The notes below the pieces were generated by a model. It did no database searches, was not told the origin of the DNA, and was given only the letters and a program-made list of their open reading frames with translations. 64,000 bases of DNA from AP-15 sp963737145. Lineage in GTDB: Bacteria; Pseudomonadota; Alphaproteobacteria; ATCC43930; CGMCC-115725. Location of the stretch: contig CAVTRO010000002.1 of assembly GCA_963737145.1 (NCBI GenBank), positions 186,001 through 250,000 on the forward strand. Direction: 5' to 3'. Every line of letters starts with the position of its first letter. Within the stretch, counting starts at the first letter, position 1. Positions 18,046 through 26,994 of this stretch are shown one piece after another. A program made the translations under genes and the position numbers.

Positions 18046-18147
18046 ATGAGGAAGAGCCTGAAAGCGAGCACGACGATCCGGGCAAACAAGCGCAAGGCCA
18101 AGCTGAAGGCGAAATACCGCCGACAGCGAGCGCGGGCGACGGCCTGA
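18046..18147 (+). CDS. Very small, highly basic peptide (33 aa)
   Basis: A strong CAGGAGG lies five bases before this ATG. The peptide is MRKSLKASTTIRANKRK followed by more Lys/Arg, about 16 basic residues in 33 and none acidic. Such composition suits an RNA- or ribosome-associated peptide. No homologue is claimed. It ends just before the decayed RND locus. Confidence 0.5.
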   Translation: MRKSLKASTTIRANKRKAKLKAKYRRQRARATA

Positions 18148-18154
18148 GCGGTAG

Positions 18155-18943
18155 ATGCGCTCGAGTGCTCGTTCGTGCTCGCGCATTCCGATTACCATCG
18201 CCGCTATGCTGGCGGTGGCGCTGCTTTCGGCATGCGACGAACCGGCCCCGCCGGCGGCGGCAATCCGGCCGGTCCGGGTGGTTACGGCCGAACCCCTCGA
18301 TATCGGTCAAGCTCTGTCGCAGACCGGCGAGATCCAGCCGCGCTACGAAACCGATCTGGGTTTTCGGATCGGCGGACAAATTCTCGCCCGGCCCGTCGAT
18401 GTCGGCTCGGTCATCCGGAGAGGCGACCTCCTCGCGCGGCTCGACGACCAGAGGGCAAAGAGCCAGATGAAGCGCTTCAACCTCTCGCGATGGGCGCTCG
18501 AACACCGTTCCTTCGTCTGGTACCTGATGCTCTTGCTCGTCGTGTCGGGCGTCTGGTCGTATCTGCGGCTCGGGCGTGAAGAGGATCCACCCTTCACGGT
18601 AAAGACGATGATCATCGCTACGGCATGGCCGGGAGCGACGATCGAGGAGACAATCCTCCAAGTCACCGATCGGATCGAGAAGAAGCTGCAAGAGACGCCG
18701 TCGCTCGATTACCTAAAGAGCTACACCCAGTCCGGCCAGTTGACGATCCTCGTCGTGCTGAAGGAGAGCACGCCGCCCGAAATCGTTCCCGATATCTGGG
18801 ACAAGATCCGCAAGAAGGTTACCGACATCCGAACCACGCTGCCCCAGGGCATCCAGGGACCGTTCTTCGATGACGGGTTCGGCGACACCTTTGACACGAT
18901 CTACGCGTTCACCGCGGACGGGTTCGCCGCCCGCGAGTTGTGA
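18155..18943 (+). pseudogene. Chimeric remnant: RND efflux adaptor fused to RND pump N-terminus
   Basis: Residues 1-104 are the N-terminus of a periplasmic efflux adaptor: a lipoprotein signal VALLSACDEP, then ALSQTGEIQPRYETDLGFRI, then GDLLARLDDQ. At about 18467 it runs straight into the N-terminus of an RND pump (MKRFNLSRWALEHRSF, one membrane helix, EEDPPFTVKTMIIATAWPGA, PQGIQGPFFDDGFGDTFDTIYAF). The stop at 18941-18943 ends it far short of about 1,000 residues. An internal deletion removed most of the adaptor, and the pump is truncated. It cannot be a working efflux system. Confidence 0.82.
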
Positions 18944-19262
18944 CGCTCGCGCTGTTCGCGCTTGCAGGGGTCGGCTTGCGCTTCGCGCAGCAGCAATTCT
19001 TCCCGGCTTCAGACCGGCCGGAGCTGGTCGTCGATCTGTCGTTGCCGCAAAACGCGACGATCACGTCAACCGAAGCCGCTGCCGAGATCTTCGAAAAGCT
19101 CCTTGCGGGAGATCCGAACATCGACCGCTACAGCCTTTATGTCGGTCAGGGCGCAGTGCGTTTTTACCTGCCGCCGAACCTACAGCTCGCGCACGATTAT
19201 TTCGCGCAGGTCGTGGTCGTCACCCACGGGCTTGCGGAGCGAGAGGCCGTCGGGTCGCGGTT
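18940..19262 (+). pseudogene. RND pump internal fragment
   Basis: The frame gives TLALFALAGVGLRFAQQQFF and ASDRPELVVDLSLPQNATI, then GDPNIDRYSLYVGQGAVRFY, all recognisable as the segment just after the mid-protein transmembrane helix of HAE-type RND pumps. About 300 residues that should precede it are missing relative to the upstream fragment, and the C-terminal half is absent. It is joined downstream to a lipase remnant in another frame. Confidence 0.78.
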
Positions 19263-19440
19263 GGAGGCGGCTGTGACCTGTCGAGCGGCGAAGCCACGGT
19301 GCACAAGGGGTATCTCTGGCGGGCATTGCGCGCTTCGGCTGCGATCCCGGGGGTCGTTCCGCCGATGGTGGTCGATGGTCAATTATTCGTCGACCGCGGC
19401 ATAATCAACAATTTTCCGGCGAGCGTGATGAGAACGGATC
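19263..19440 (+). pseudogene. Patatin-like phospholipase C-terminal fragment
   Basis: The frame reads GGCDLSSGEATVHKGYLWRA, then LRASAAIPGVVPPMVVDGQL, then FVDRGIINNFPASVMR. This matches the region around the catalytic Asp (DGG/DRG) of patatin-like NTE-family lipases. The GxSxG nucleophile part is missing, so only about 55 residues survive. The fragment is in a different frame from the RND fragment and was probably joined by deletion. Confidence 0.65.
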
Positions 19441-19512
19441 AAGCAAGGGCTGGTGGTCGAAACTCCGAAATGGACGAATTTCTGGCGGTGAGGGAGAGGA
19501 CGGTCGGCGTCC

Positions 19513-20013
19513 TTACAGCCGTTGGGGGTCGATCGAGATCGACGCCGGAAGGTCGCTGCCGACGAAAATCGGCCGCAGCACGTGCGAGTGAAAACGCCAC
19601 AGCCGGTCGTCGCCGAGCACGCATTGAGCCTCGAAATCCGCCACCATGGCGGGCGGTCTGGTCCACTGAAAGGGTGGGCGGCCGTCGGCGCGGTAAAGGC
19701 TCATCACGCCGAGCGTCCAAACCAAACGCGCATCGTCCCGGAGCACCCGGAGATTGCCGACCAGGTGACGCGTGGTGGTGGTGCCGTGCTGTCGCCGCCG
19801 AGCATAGAAGGCGCGGATCTTTTCCGGTCCTTCGAACCGGTTGTTGCCGACCGCGAAGAGCGCCTGCGGCACGTAAAACTCGTGCGCCCGGCTGCCGCCG
19901 TTGTGATCCACGTCTGCCCAGTAATTGGTCATCAGCCGATTGAGCGCATACCACAGCGCCAGATCATCGGTGTCCAGCATGTGCTTTGGCTCCTCCCAGA
20001 GATGAGCCGACAT
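19513..20013 (-). CDS. SnoaL-like/NTF2-fold protein
   Basis: The product has about 166 residues from ATG 20013; a start at 20088 is possible. The stretches LALWYALNRLMTNYWADVDH, FEGPEKIRAFYARRRQHGTT and TTRHLVGNLRVLRDDARLVW fit the cone-shaped NTF2/SnoaL fold used by ring-hydroxylating dioxygenase beta subunits and small isomerases. It stands alone, divergent from the debranching enzyme, so its substrate cannot be guessed. Confidence 0.7.
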   Translation of the reverse strand: MSAHLWEEPKHMLDTDDLALWYALNRLMTNYWADVDHNGGSRAHEFYVPQALFAVGNNRFEGPEKIRAFYARRRQHGTTTTRHLVGNLRVLRDDARLVWTLGVMSLYRADGRPPFQWTRPPAMVADFEAQCVLGDDRLWRFHSHVLRPIFVGSDLPASISIDPQRL

Positions 20014-20148
20014 ATCCCCGATTTCCGGGGGTAAGTGCCGCTCATAGTTTCCCCAGCCCTCCTTGCGCCGGTTCGACCGCGGCGTCAATTATCAAATAGC
20101 TCGCTCACACTGTCGCGCGGGCCCGTTGCTCATCAGCGGAGAACAGCC

Positions 20149-22326
20149 ATGGCGTTCAAGGTCCAGGTCGGCCCGCCGCAGATCGCTATCCACCAAGGCC
20201 AGACGGTGCTGGTCAGCGAGAAGGACGGGCAGATCAACTGGCCGAGCGAAAAGGGTCTCTTTTTCTTTGATACGCGCGTGGTCAGCAGTTGGCGGATCTA
20301 TGCCAACGGCGAACCCTGGGAACTGCTGAATGGCGGCGCAATAAATTACCTCGCCTCCCGCATTTTCCTGACCAACAGGTCTTTGCTGACCGAAGACGGC
20401 ACGATCCCGCAGCGCACCTTGGGCTTGACCGTCAGCCGGTGGATCAGCGGCGGAATGCACGAGGACCTCGACCTCACCAACAACAGTATGAAATCGGTGA
20501 AATTTCAGCTCGAGATTGCGGTGCGCTGCGATTTCGCCGACCTCTTCGAGGTGAAGTCGGGCTGTATTGTGCGCCGCGGCCGGATCACCACGCAGTGGTC
20601 CGAACCGCGCCAGCACCTGCGCACGATTTACCGCAATGGCGACTTCAGCCGCGCGGTGACGATTTCTCCGGCGAACTCGCCCGCAAAGGCGGTGTACGCC
20701 AATGGCCGGCTCAGCTTCGAGGTGGCCCTCGAACCGGGCGGGGCATGGCATTGCTGTCTCCTCTATATGCTGGCGGACGGCGACCGGCATTTTGCTGCGC
20801 CGACCGAGTGTGCCGTGCACAGCCACAAATCGAACCACGCCGAAACGATGGCGGACTGGCTGCGAAACGTCGTCAAGATCCGTACCAGCAACGAGGAGTT
20901 TTATCGCCTGTTCCGCCAGGCGCTCGACGACATGGCGGCGCTCCGATTGCCGATCGCAGAAACCGATCACCTGGTGTTCCTGCCTGCCGCCGGGCTGCCT
21001 TGGTTCATCGCCCCGTTCGGCCGCGACAGCCTGATCGTCTCGCTGCAGAATACCCTCATATATCCGGAGTTTGCGCGCGGAGCCCTGGAGATCCTGAGCT
21101 CCCATCAGGCGAAGGAGGTGGACAATTACCGCGACGCCGAGCCCGGCAAGATCATGCACGAGATGCGCTACGGCGAGCTGGCGCATTTCAAGCTGATCCC
21201 GCACACGCCCTACTACGGCACCGCGGATGCGACGCCGCTCTACTTGATCACATTGCACGCTGCGTGGCGCGCGACCGGCGACCGGACCCTGTTGGAGCGG
21301 CATCTGGAGACAGCGGAGGGGTGCCTGTCCTGGATCGAGAATTATGGCGACCGCGACGGCGACGGGTTCCAGGAGTACCAGACCCGCTCCCCGGTCGGTT
21401 ACGAGAACATGGGCTGGAAGGACTCCGGTGACTGCGTAGTCTACCCCGATGGCTCGCTGGTCAAAGGGCCAAAGGCCCTCTGTGAGCTTCAGGGCTACGT
21501 CTATGACGCCTGGGTGCGCATGGCCGAGGTGTTCGATGCGCTCGGCAAACCGGACCGCGCGCGCGAGCTGCGCGCGAAAGCCGCCGCAATGTTCGATCAA
21601 TTCAACGAGGCCTTCTGGGATGATGAGCTCGGCTTTTATGCCTTTGCGCTCGATGGCGAGAAAAAGAAGGTATTGACCGTCGCATCCAATGCTGGACACT
21701 GCCTCTGCTCCGGCATCGTGCCCGCCGAGCGCGCCAAGCAGGTGGTGCAGCGCCTGATGGCGCCGGATATGTGGACCGGATGGGGCATTCGCACGCTGTC
21801 CGCCAATAATCCAGCATACAATCCCTATAACTACCAGACCGGCTCGGTCTGGCCGCACGACAACGCAATCATCGCGCTGGGCTTTAAGCACTATGGCTTC
21901 GGTGCGGAAGCGGCGCGTATCGCGCACGACATCAGCATTGCAGGGAGCCATTTCCTGCTCAACCAGTTGCCGGAGCTGTACACCGCGTTCGAGCGCAACG
22001 AGACGACCTTCCCGGTGCAGTACATCGGAGTCAACGTGCCGCAAGCCTGGGCTGCCGGTTCGGCCTTCATGCTCACCCAGGCCCTCTTGGGTTTCCTGCC
22101 GGATGCGCCGCGCAACAAGCTCTATGTCGACCCGTCCCTTCCCAGCTGGTTGCCCGACCTGACCGTGCAGGACCTCCGCATCGGTAAGCACAAGCTCGAT
22201 ATTCGCTTCTGGCGCGACGGCGAGGAGACCGCCTTCGAGGTGATCAAGGGTGACCCCAACCTGGTCGAGCGCGGCGATATGGCAGCCAAGATCGCGCAGC
22301 TGAAGACCGCCTCCGACCCGATGTAG
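20149..22326 (+). CDS. Amylo-alpha-1,6-glucosidase / glycogen debranching-type hydrolase
   Basis: The 725-residue cytoplasmic enzyme has an N-terminal beta domain of the bacterial debranching N-terminal type (SEKDGQINWPSEKGLFFFDT, TNRSLLTEDGTIPQRTLGLT) and an (alpha/alpha)6-barrel (LPWFIAPFGRDSLIVSLQNT, DRDGDGFQEYQTRS, NYQTGSVWPHDNAIIALGFK). Related proteins hydrolyse alpha-1,6 or similar glucosidic bonds in glycogen or trehalose-type sugars. Isolated homologues are widespread in alphaproteobacteria. No glycogen genes flank it. Confidence 0.9.
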   Translation: MAFKVQVGPPQIAIHQGQTVLVSEKDGQINWPSEKGLFFFDTRVVSSWRIYANGEPWELLNGGAINYLASRIFLTNRSLLTEDGTIPQRTLGLTVSRWISGGMHEDLDLTNNSMKSVKFQLEIAVRCDFADLFEVKSGCIVRRGRITTQWSEPRQHLRTIYRNGDFSRAVTISPANSPAKAVYANGRLSFEVALEPGGAWHCCLLYMLADGDRHFAAPTECAVHSHKSNHAETMADWLRNVVKIRTSNEEFYRLFRQALDDMAALRLPIAETDHLVFLPAAGLPWFIAPFGRDSLIVSLQNTLIYPEFARGALEILSSHQAKEVDNYRDAEPGKIMHEMRYGELAHFKLIPHTPYYGTADATPLYLITLHAAWRATGDRTLLERHLETAEGCLSWIENYGDRDGDGFQEYQTRSPVGYENMGWKDSGDCVVYPDGSLVKGPKALCELQGYVYDAWVRMAEVFDALGKPDRARELRAKAAAMFDQFNEAFWDDELGFYAFALDGEKKKVLTVASNAGHCLCSGIVPAERAKQVVQRLMAPDMWTGWGIRTLSANNPAYNPYNYQTGSVWPHDNAIIALGFKHYGFGAEAARIAHDISIAGSHFLLNQLPELYTAFERNETTFPVQYIGVNVPQAWAAGSAFMLTQALLGFLPDAPRNKLYVDPSLPSWLPDLTVQDLRIGKHKLDIRFWRDGEETAFEVIKGDPNLVERGDMAAKIAQLKTASDPM

Positions 22327-22362
22327 CGCAGATTCCGATCAAGTTGCACCACCACTCCAGCC

Positions 22363-22390
22363 GTCATTTCGCCGCGCGATGCGCAATGAC
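22363..22390. repeat. Short inverted repeat related to the 2383-2471 element
   Basis: GTCATTTCGC (22363-22372) pairs with GCGCAATGAC (22381-22390) with one mismatch. The ends resemble those of the larger repeat at 2383-2471. It lies between the debranching gene and the convergent DUF5681 gene. Confidence 0.4.
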
Positions 22391-22443
22391 AGGGGCAATT
22401 TGGTCGAACTCTGGTCTAGCCGTCGGCGCGGGGCAATCTTCAC

Positions 22444-23009
22444 TCACCTACGCGCGGCATGAGCTTCTTCCAGCTCCCGCAGCCGCCTCTCGAAATCGCT
22501 GGTCTCGACCGCCCGGACAAAGATCTCGACGACCCGCGCCAGCTCCGCCGCCTCACCGGGGCTGATCGCGTCGGAAGCGGCCGCATTGGTGATTGCCGCC
22601 GGCCGAGATCGGCGCCGCGCACCGGCGGAAGCCCCAGCTGCCGGCCGGCCGCGGCGCGGCGGAATGATGCGGTCGAGGCACAGCCGCAATGCCATCGCGT
22701 CGCCCGCGAGAGCGAGCTCGACGGCCCTGCGGGTCAGTGCCTCGGCCTCACCGTCGAGCAGCGCTCCGCCGTCTGCGTCGCCTTGTTGCGCGAACCGGGC
22801 GCCCGGCCCTTGGGATTGCCCGAGCGGCCCTTGCGGAACCGTCCCTCGAGATTGCCGGACCGGCCCTTCAGGAACCGCCGCTGCGCATCCCGCTCCTCCT
22901 GTTTCTGCAATGAATCTACAAGCACGCCCTTCTCCTTCCCAATCACCGCGCCCGTTCCCGAGGGCTGCCTGGTGCCCCCGATTGGGGCAGCCATGCAGTG
23001 GTTGTGCAA
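22444..23009 (-). CDS. DUF5681 domain protein, frameshifted
   Basis: The N-terminal frame contains the diagnostic RKGRSGNPKGRAPGSRNKAT of DUF5681. A second frame continues as GEAEALTRRAVELALAGDAM, then ALRLCLDRIIPPRRGRP, and ends at 22444. The frame changes near 22755; one added G in GCGGAGCGCTG would join both. DUF5681 proteins often accompany prophage or mobile-element genes in alphaproteobacteria, but none is intact here, so it may be an orphan left after loss of its element. Confidence 0.75.
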
Positions 23010-23174
23010 CCGATCGTGAGTTCTTATTATGGTAGCGACCTACATCGACAATCTCGTATGGCTAATCCCGAGCGCTTTCCCCCGCCGGCGGTCACGTCCG
23101 TCAAGCTGGTGGAGATTCGAGACTGAAGGTGAGGCGTCGCGGGTGCAGCGGGGTTGGTGAAAGAGATCGGCGGT

Positions 23175-23345
23175 CAGTGCAGTGGCGGGGAGCCGCGATC
23201 GACGGCATGGCGGATTGTGCTTCGGCCGGAGCGCCGCTATCAAGCCCTGCGCCTTCGGCGCACCGCTGCGCGGCTACGGGGCTTGACAGCGGCACTCCGG
23301 CCGAGCTTTTGGCATCCATGCCGTTCGACGGCGCAGTGGATCGCT
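23175..23345. repeat. Large imperfect palindrome inside the IS256 element
   Basis: The central arms 23221-23247 and 23278-23305 (CGGCCGGAGCGCCGCTATCA and its near complement) match over about 26 bases. Weaker complementarity extends outward to about 85 bases per arm (CGACGGCATGG and CCATGCCGTTCGACG). It could fold into a long cruciform or RNA hairpin. Confidence 0.6.
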
Positions 23346-23354
23346 TGGGATTGG

Positions 23355-24628
23355 CTAGGTGGCGCACGGGATCTGCCGGGGATCGGTGGCGTCCGCCGCA
23401 GCCAGTTCGGCCATGACCTCAACCTGCATATAGCGGTGCTGCAGCTGCCATTCGTCGTTTTGCTCGAGCAAAACCGCGCCAATCAGCCGAATGATGGCGG
23501 CCTCATTGGGGAAGATGCCGACGACATCGGCGCGCCGCTTGACCTCCTTGTTGAGCCGCTCGAGCGGGTTGGTACTGTGTAATTTTGCTGCGGTGTTGCT
23601 CGGGGAAATCCAGAGGGGACAGCACGTCGGTCTCGCTGTCGTCGATAAAGGCGGCGAGCTTCGGCCACTTCGGCCGTAATTGGTCGGCGACGTGGCGCAG
23701 CATGGGGCTAGCCTGGGCCCGATCGGGCTACAGAAAGGCCTGGCGCAGCGCCGCCGCCGCCATGACGGATGGCTCCACGGCGGCTTTCAGCCGCGCGCTG
23801 TGGTTGTCGATGCTCTGCTGGGTCTTTGGCACCTGCGCCAGAGCGTTGCGCATCCAATGCACGCGGCAACGCTGCCAGGCGGCGCCGAAGACCCGACGGA
23901 TCGCCGCTTTCAGCCCCTCATGGGCATCCGAGATCACCAGCTTGATCCCGCGCCAGCCGCGGCGCGCCAAGCTTTTGAGAAAACTCGACCAGAACGCCTC
24001 GGCCTCCGACGGACCGATATGCAGCCCGACGATCTCGCGTCTGCCATCGGTGTTGGCGGCCACGGCGATTATTGCCGCGACCGAGACGATACGGCCGCCC
24101 TCGCGTTGCTTCAAGTAGGTAGCGTCGAGCCACAGATACGGCCACTCGCCGGCGAGCGGCCGGTCGAGGAACGCATGCACGCGCTCGTCGATGTCCCCCG
24201 CTTTCGCGAGGGCAGGCTCTTGCAAAGCTTGGAGACCTGCGACTTGCTGATCCCGGACAGTCCCATCGCCTGCACCAGATCGTCGACCCGCCGGGTCGAT
24301 ACGCCGCTGATCCAGGCCTCCTGGATCACCGCGATCAGCGCCTTCTCCGAGCTCTTGCGGGCTTCGAGAAACGGCGGGAAATAGCTCCCTTGCCGCAGCT
24401 TCGGGATGCGCAATTGCAGCGCGCCCAGCCGGGTATCGAGGGTGCGGTCGCGATACCCATTGCGCCCAGTGGTGCACTCGCCGCTGCGCTCGTAGCGTCC
24501 GGCGCCGATCATCCCTTGACGTCGCTCTCCATCAGCAATTGCAGCACCGCCTCGGCCACCGCTCGCAGAAAATCCCCATCGCCGGCCTTCTCCAGCAACT
24601 CGGCCAACACCAATCTCTCGTCGGTCAT
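23355..24628 (-). pseudogene. IS256-family (mutator-type) transposase, four lesions
   Basis: The reconstructed product of about 420 residues shows the DDE fold in DATYLKQREGGRIVSVAA, LVISDAHEGLKAAIRRVFGA and the later ERLNKEVKRRADVVGIFPNE. Lesions are a frame loss near 24520, a 23-base insertion at 24196-24218, a stop in place of a Gln codon near 23730, and a one-base insertion near 23580. The start MTDERLVLAELLEKAGDGDF is intact. The insertion and nonsense change cannot be read errors of the homopolymer kind, so the copy is dead. Confidence 0.88.
24196..24218. repeat. 23-base hairpin-like insertion in the transposase
   Basis: Relative to the expected KLCK-DIDERVHAF sequence, 23 extra bases interrupt the gene. 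They include CCCCGCTTTCGCGAGG, which is the complement of a GAAA-loop hairpin like those at 11861 and 40535. Confidence 0.55.
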
Positions 24629-24931
24629 CGGGTCCTCTCACGTGCTTCAGGTTGAAGTGTTCCAACTCCACCTTTGCCCACCTGACCCGATGGCCACCTC
24701 AGCGACACCGCAGCCCTACACTGCGGATCGGCCCGAAAAGTTCCACCACAAGCGTGACGCAAGCGGGTCCGGACGCGAGGCGGGTTGCCGATATTGACTG
24801 CTGCTCATGAACAAAAGCACTGAGGCAATACCTAATTTGATGATTGCGCGTCGATGGGTACCATACGAATTCAAGGGGCGATCGCATTTGACTCGGCTAT
24901 ACGAGCTGACGGAAAATACGGTTAACGATTG

Positions 24932-24971
24932 TTGTGCGTCGCAGCATACTCCGGGGGTATTGTGCGCCGCA
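24932..24971 (+). promoter_or_regulatory. Two TGCG-N-CGCA dyads, probable PhaR operators of the phasin gene
   Basis: TTGTGCGTCGCA (24932-24943) and TTGTGCGCCGCA (24960-24971) are direct repeats 28 bases apart. Each is a 4-1-4 dyad. They lie 60-100 bases upstream of the phasin start. PhaR proteins of other alphaproteobacteria bind TGC-rich CTGC-N3/4-GCAG-like dyads, so these are candidate PhaR sites by inference. Confidence 0.45.
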
Positions 24972-25030
24972 TCACGGCAGCAGGCGCAACTTGAGCAAGA
25001 CCTCAACCATCATCTCCAGAGGAGAAACAC

Positions 25031-25636
25031 GTGGCTGATAACACTCAACAGAATTCCGCACAACAGGCCGCTGAGGCAGTCCACATCAGTGGCCGTGCGG
25101 CCAGCGATGCCGTCCGGCGTGGGGGTGAGCTGGCCGTCGACGCCACTCGCCGGGTCGGACAAGCCGGCGCCGACGCCCTGAACCGCAGCAGCCGGATCAG
25201 CAGCGAGGGCATTCGCCAGGGAACGCAAGACTTGGCCGAGAGCCAGCAGCAGATTGTTCAGAACGCAGCCGAGCAGTTCGAACAGCTCAGCCGCAAAGTT
25301 GCTGAGGCTATTCAGGGCACCAGCGAGGACGTCCACTCGCTCATGGTGCTCCCGGATGCCGCGCGGGGCGGTCTGCAGGATCTGCAGCACGGGGTGACCG
25401 GTCTGATCGAGGGCGTCGTCCGCGCCAATCTGCAGGCCACGCAAGAATTCGTCCGGCTTGCCAACCCGGGCGCCTATGTCGAGCTGCAGTACCGGTTCGT
25501 GCGCCAGTATCTAGACGCGCTGATCGAGAACAGCGTCGCGCTGGTCCGCGCCGTTCGCCGCACGGCGGATGAGACACTCGGTCCCCTCGAGCAGCAGCTC
25601 CAGCAGCGCCGGTCCGCGGGCCACGCGGCGGAGTAA
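25031..25636 (+). CDS. Phasin family protein
   Basis: The 201-residue amphipathic helical protein coats polyhydroxybutyrate granules and controls their number and size. The sequence is almost wholly helical: HISGRAASDAVRRGGELAVD, then LAESQQQIVQNAAEQFEQLS, then LANPGAYVELQYRFVRQYLD, the last being the phasin core. The GTG start follows AGAGGAG. The upstream dyads suggest control by PhaR (12015-12635), and a terminator follows closely. Confidence 0.92.
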   Translation: MADNTQQNSAQQAAEAVHISGRAASDAVRRGGELAVDATRRVGQAGADALNRSSRISSEGIRQGTQDLAESQQQIVQNAAEQFEQLSRKVAEAIQGTSEDVHSLMVLPDAARGGLQDLQHGVTGLIEGVVRANLQATQEFVRLANPGAYVELQYRFVRQYLDALIENSVALVRAVRRTADETLGPLEQQLQQRRSAGHAAE

Positions 25637-25645
25637 GCCCTTCCG

Positions 25646-26002
25646 CTAATCCGTCACGCTGAACGGGTCGATTCGAGGCCCAAAACGGCCGGTCCGCGGC
25701 TGCGGGCCGGCCGTTTGTTTTGCCCGAAAGCGGGTCCGAGGTGCGGCGGTGTTTGTCGCCGACTTTGTTCGTGCGTTCGACGGGGCCGGCGCCCGCCCCG
25801 AGCTAGAGTGCCGCCGCCAGCTCTGGCACGTCCTTAAATACGGCGGTGCTATCGCGCGTTCCGGCATCACCGGAAAATGATACCCGCATTGCGGGCAGGG
25901 CTCGGCCAGTACCGCCTGTTCAATATGCAAGTCGAAAGCCTTATCCTGAATGTGTGCGCAAGTCGGGCAGACGCGGATCAGCCGCCTCTGGAGCGCCTTC
26001 AA
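25646..26002 (-). CDS. Possible small zinc-ribbon protein (weak)
   Basis: This 118-residue frame begins MKALQRRLIRVCPTC and contains CPQCGYHFPV, a two-CxxC zinc-ribbon pattern in its first 45 residues. The rest is low-complexity and runs across the phasin terminator, so the C-terminus is probably not real coding sequence. It may be a decayed or truncated gene. Support is only the cysteine pattern. Confidence 0.25.
   Translation of the reverse strand: MKALQRRLIRVCPTCAHIQDKAFDLHIEQAVLAEPCPQCGYHFPVMPERAIAPPYLRTCQSWRRHSSSGRAPAPSNARTKSATNTAAPRTRFRAKQTAGPQPRTGRFGPRIDPFSVTD
25682..25720 (+). terminator. Rho-independent-type terminator after the phasin gene
   Basis: The stem AAACGGCCGG (25683-25692) pairs with CCGGCCGTTT (25707-25716) around a GC-rich loop and is followed by GTTTTG. 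It lies 46 bases after the phasin stop. Confidence 0.7.
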
Positions 26003-26118
26003 ACGTCTGGCCGCCGGCTATTCGGCCGACGAGAATGGCGAAGCTGTTCAGCGGCACCGCAAAGCCCGTCTACCGTCTCGCCTAGAACCCGGTGGCATCG
26101 CACGGAAGGAACACACCA

Positions 26119-26943
26119 ATGTTGATCGTCGACGGACAGATCCATCTCTGGGAAAAGGGCACGCCGTCCTCCCACCATCGCCAGGAGCCTTATTCAGCCG
26201 AGCAGGCAATCGCGGGCATGGATGAGGCCGGCGTCGACCGGGCGCTGATCCACCCGGTGCTGTGGGACCCGGACTCGAACGAGCTGGCGGCCGAGGCAGT
26301 GCGCAGTTACCCCGACCGTTTCGCGATCATGGGCTGGTTCTATCTCGACGCCCCGAACGGGCGCGACCTGGTCGCGCATTGGAGGGAGCGGCCGGGGATG
26401 CTCGGCCTGCGCTTCTACACCAACGAGCGGCACCCGCAATCCTGGTTCACCGACGGCACCCTCGACTGGCTGTGGCCCGCCGCCGAGCGCGCCCAAGTGC
26501 CGGTGTCACTCGGCGCGGCGATGTTTCTGCCGACCGTCGGCAGGATCGCCGAGCGCCACCCCGGCCTCAAATTGATCGTCGACCACATGGGCGTGCCGCG
26601 CGCCAGCAAAGGCGAGGCGGCCTATCGCTTCCAGCCGGAATTGCTGGCTCTGGCCAAGCACCCGAACGTCGCGGTCAAGGCGACCGGGCAGGCCGGCTAC
26701 GCCGAGGACGAATATCCGTTCCGCAGCCTGCATCCGCATCTGCACCGCTGTTTCGACGCCTTCGGCCCCGAGCGGATGTTCTGGGGCACCGACATCACCC
26801 GCATGCCCTGCTCGTGGCGGCAATGCGTCACTTTGTTCACCGAGGAATTGCCGTGGCTGAAGGGCCGCGACCTCGACCTCGTCATGGGCGAGGCGCTGTG
26901 CAACTGGATCGGCTGGCCACTTCCCGCCGACGGCAAGAGATGA
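26119..26943 (+). CDS. Amidohydrolase-family TIM-barrel hydrolase
   Basis: The 274-residue protein fits the amidohydrolase-2 group. The first metal-binding segment is VDGQIHLWEKG, later ligands lie in LIVDHMGVPRAS, and the last Asp is in FWGTDITRMP. Members hydrolyse lactones or decarboxylate aromatic acids (for example 2-pyrone-4,6-dicarboxylate hydrolase-like enzymes). GGAAGGA precedes the ATG. It stands beside a P450 and a flavin monooxygenase of the opposite strand, which would suit aromatic or terpenoid breakdown, but the substrate is unknown. Confidence 0.85.
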   Translation: MLIVDGQIHLWEKGTPSSHHRQEPYSAEQAIAGMDEAGVDRALIHPVLWDPDSNELAAEAVRSYPDRFAIMGWFYLDAPNGRDLVAHWRERPGMLGLRFYTNERHPQSWFTDGTLDWLWPAAERAQVPVSLGAAMFLPTVGRIAERHPGLKLIVDHMGVPRASKGEAAYRFQPELLALAKHPNVAVKATGQAGYAEDEYPFRSLHPHLHRCFDAFGPERMFWGTDITRMPCSWRQCVTLFTEELPWLKGRDLDLVMGEALCNWIGWPLPADGKR

Positions 26944-26994
26944 CGCGATCGGGAGCATTCGCCAGCTGGGGCAGACGCACACACGGCGTGGTCC

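Larger units (their letters stand above)
23090..24687 (-). mobile_element. IS256-family insertion sequence (decayed)
   Basis: It contains the whole but broken transposase gene. Candidate imperfect terminal inverted repeats are GGTCACGTCCGTCAAG at 23090 onward and, on the other end, the complement of CTCCACCTTTGCCCACCTGACC (24666-24687); both read GGTCA...CAA...GGTGGAG inward. No clear target duplication was seen. The 265-base space between transposase stop and left end is unusually long because it holds a large palindrome. Confidence 0.65.

Noticed and set aside
20092..22191. Long minus-strand frame (699 codons) opposite the debranching gene
   Set aside because: It is antisense to a convincing coding gene and has no family motif or ribosome site.
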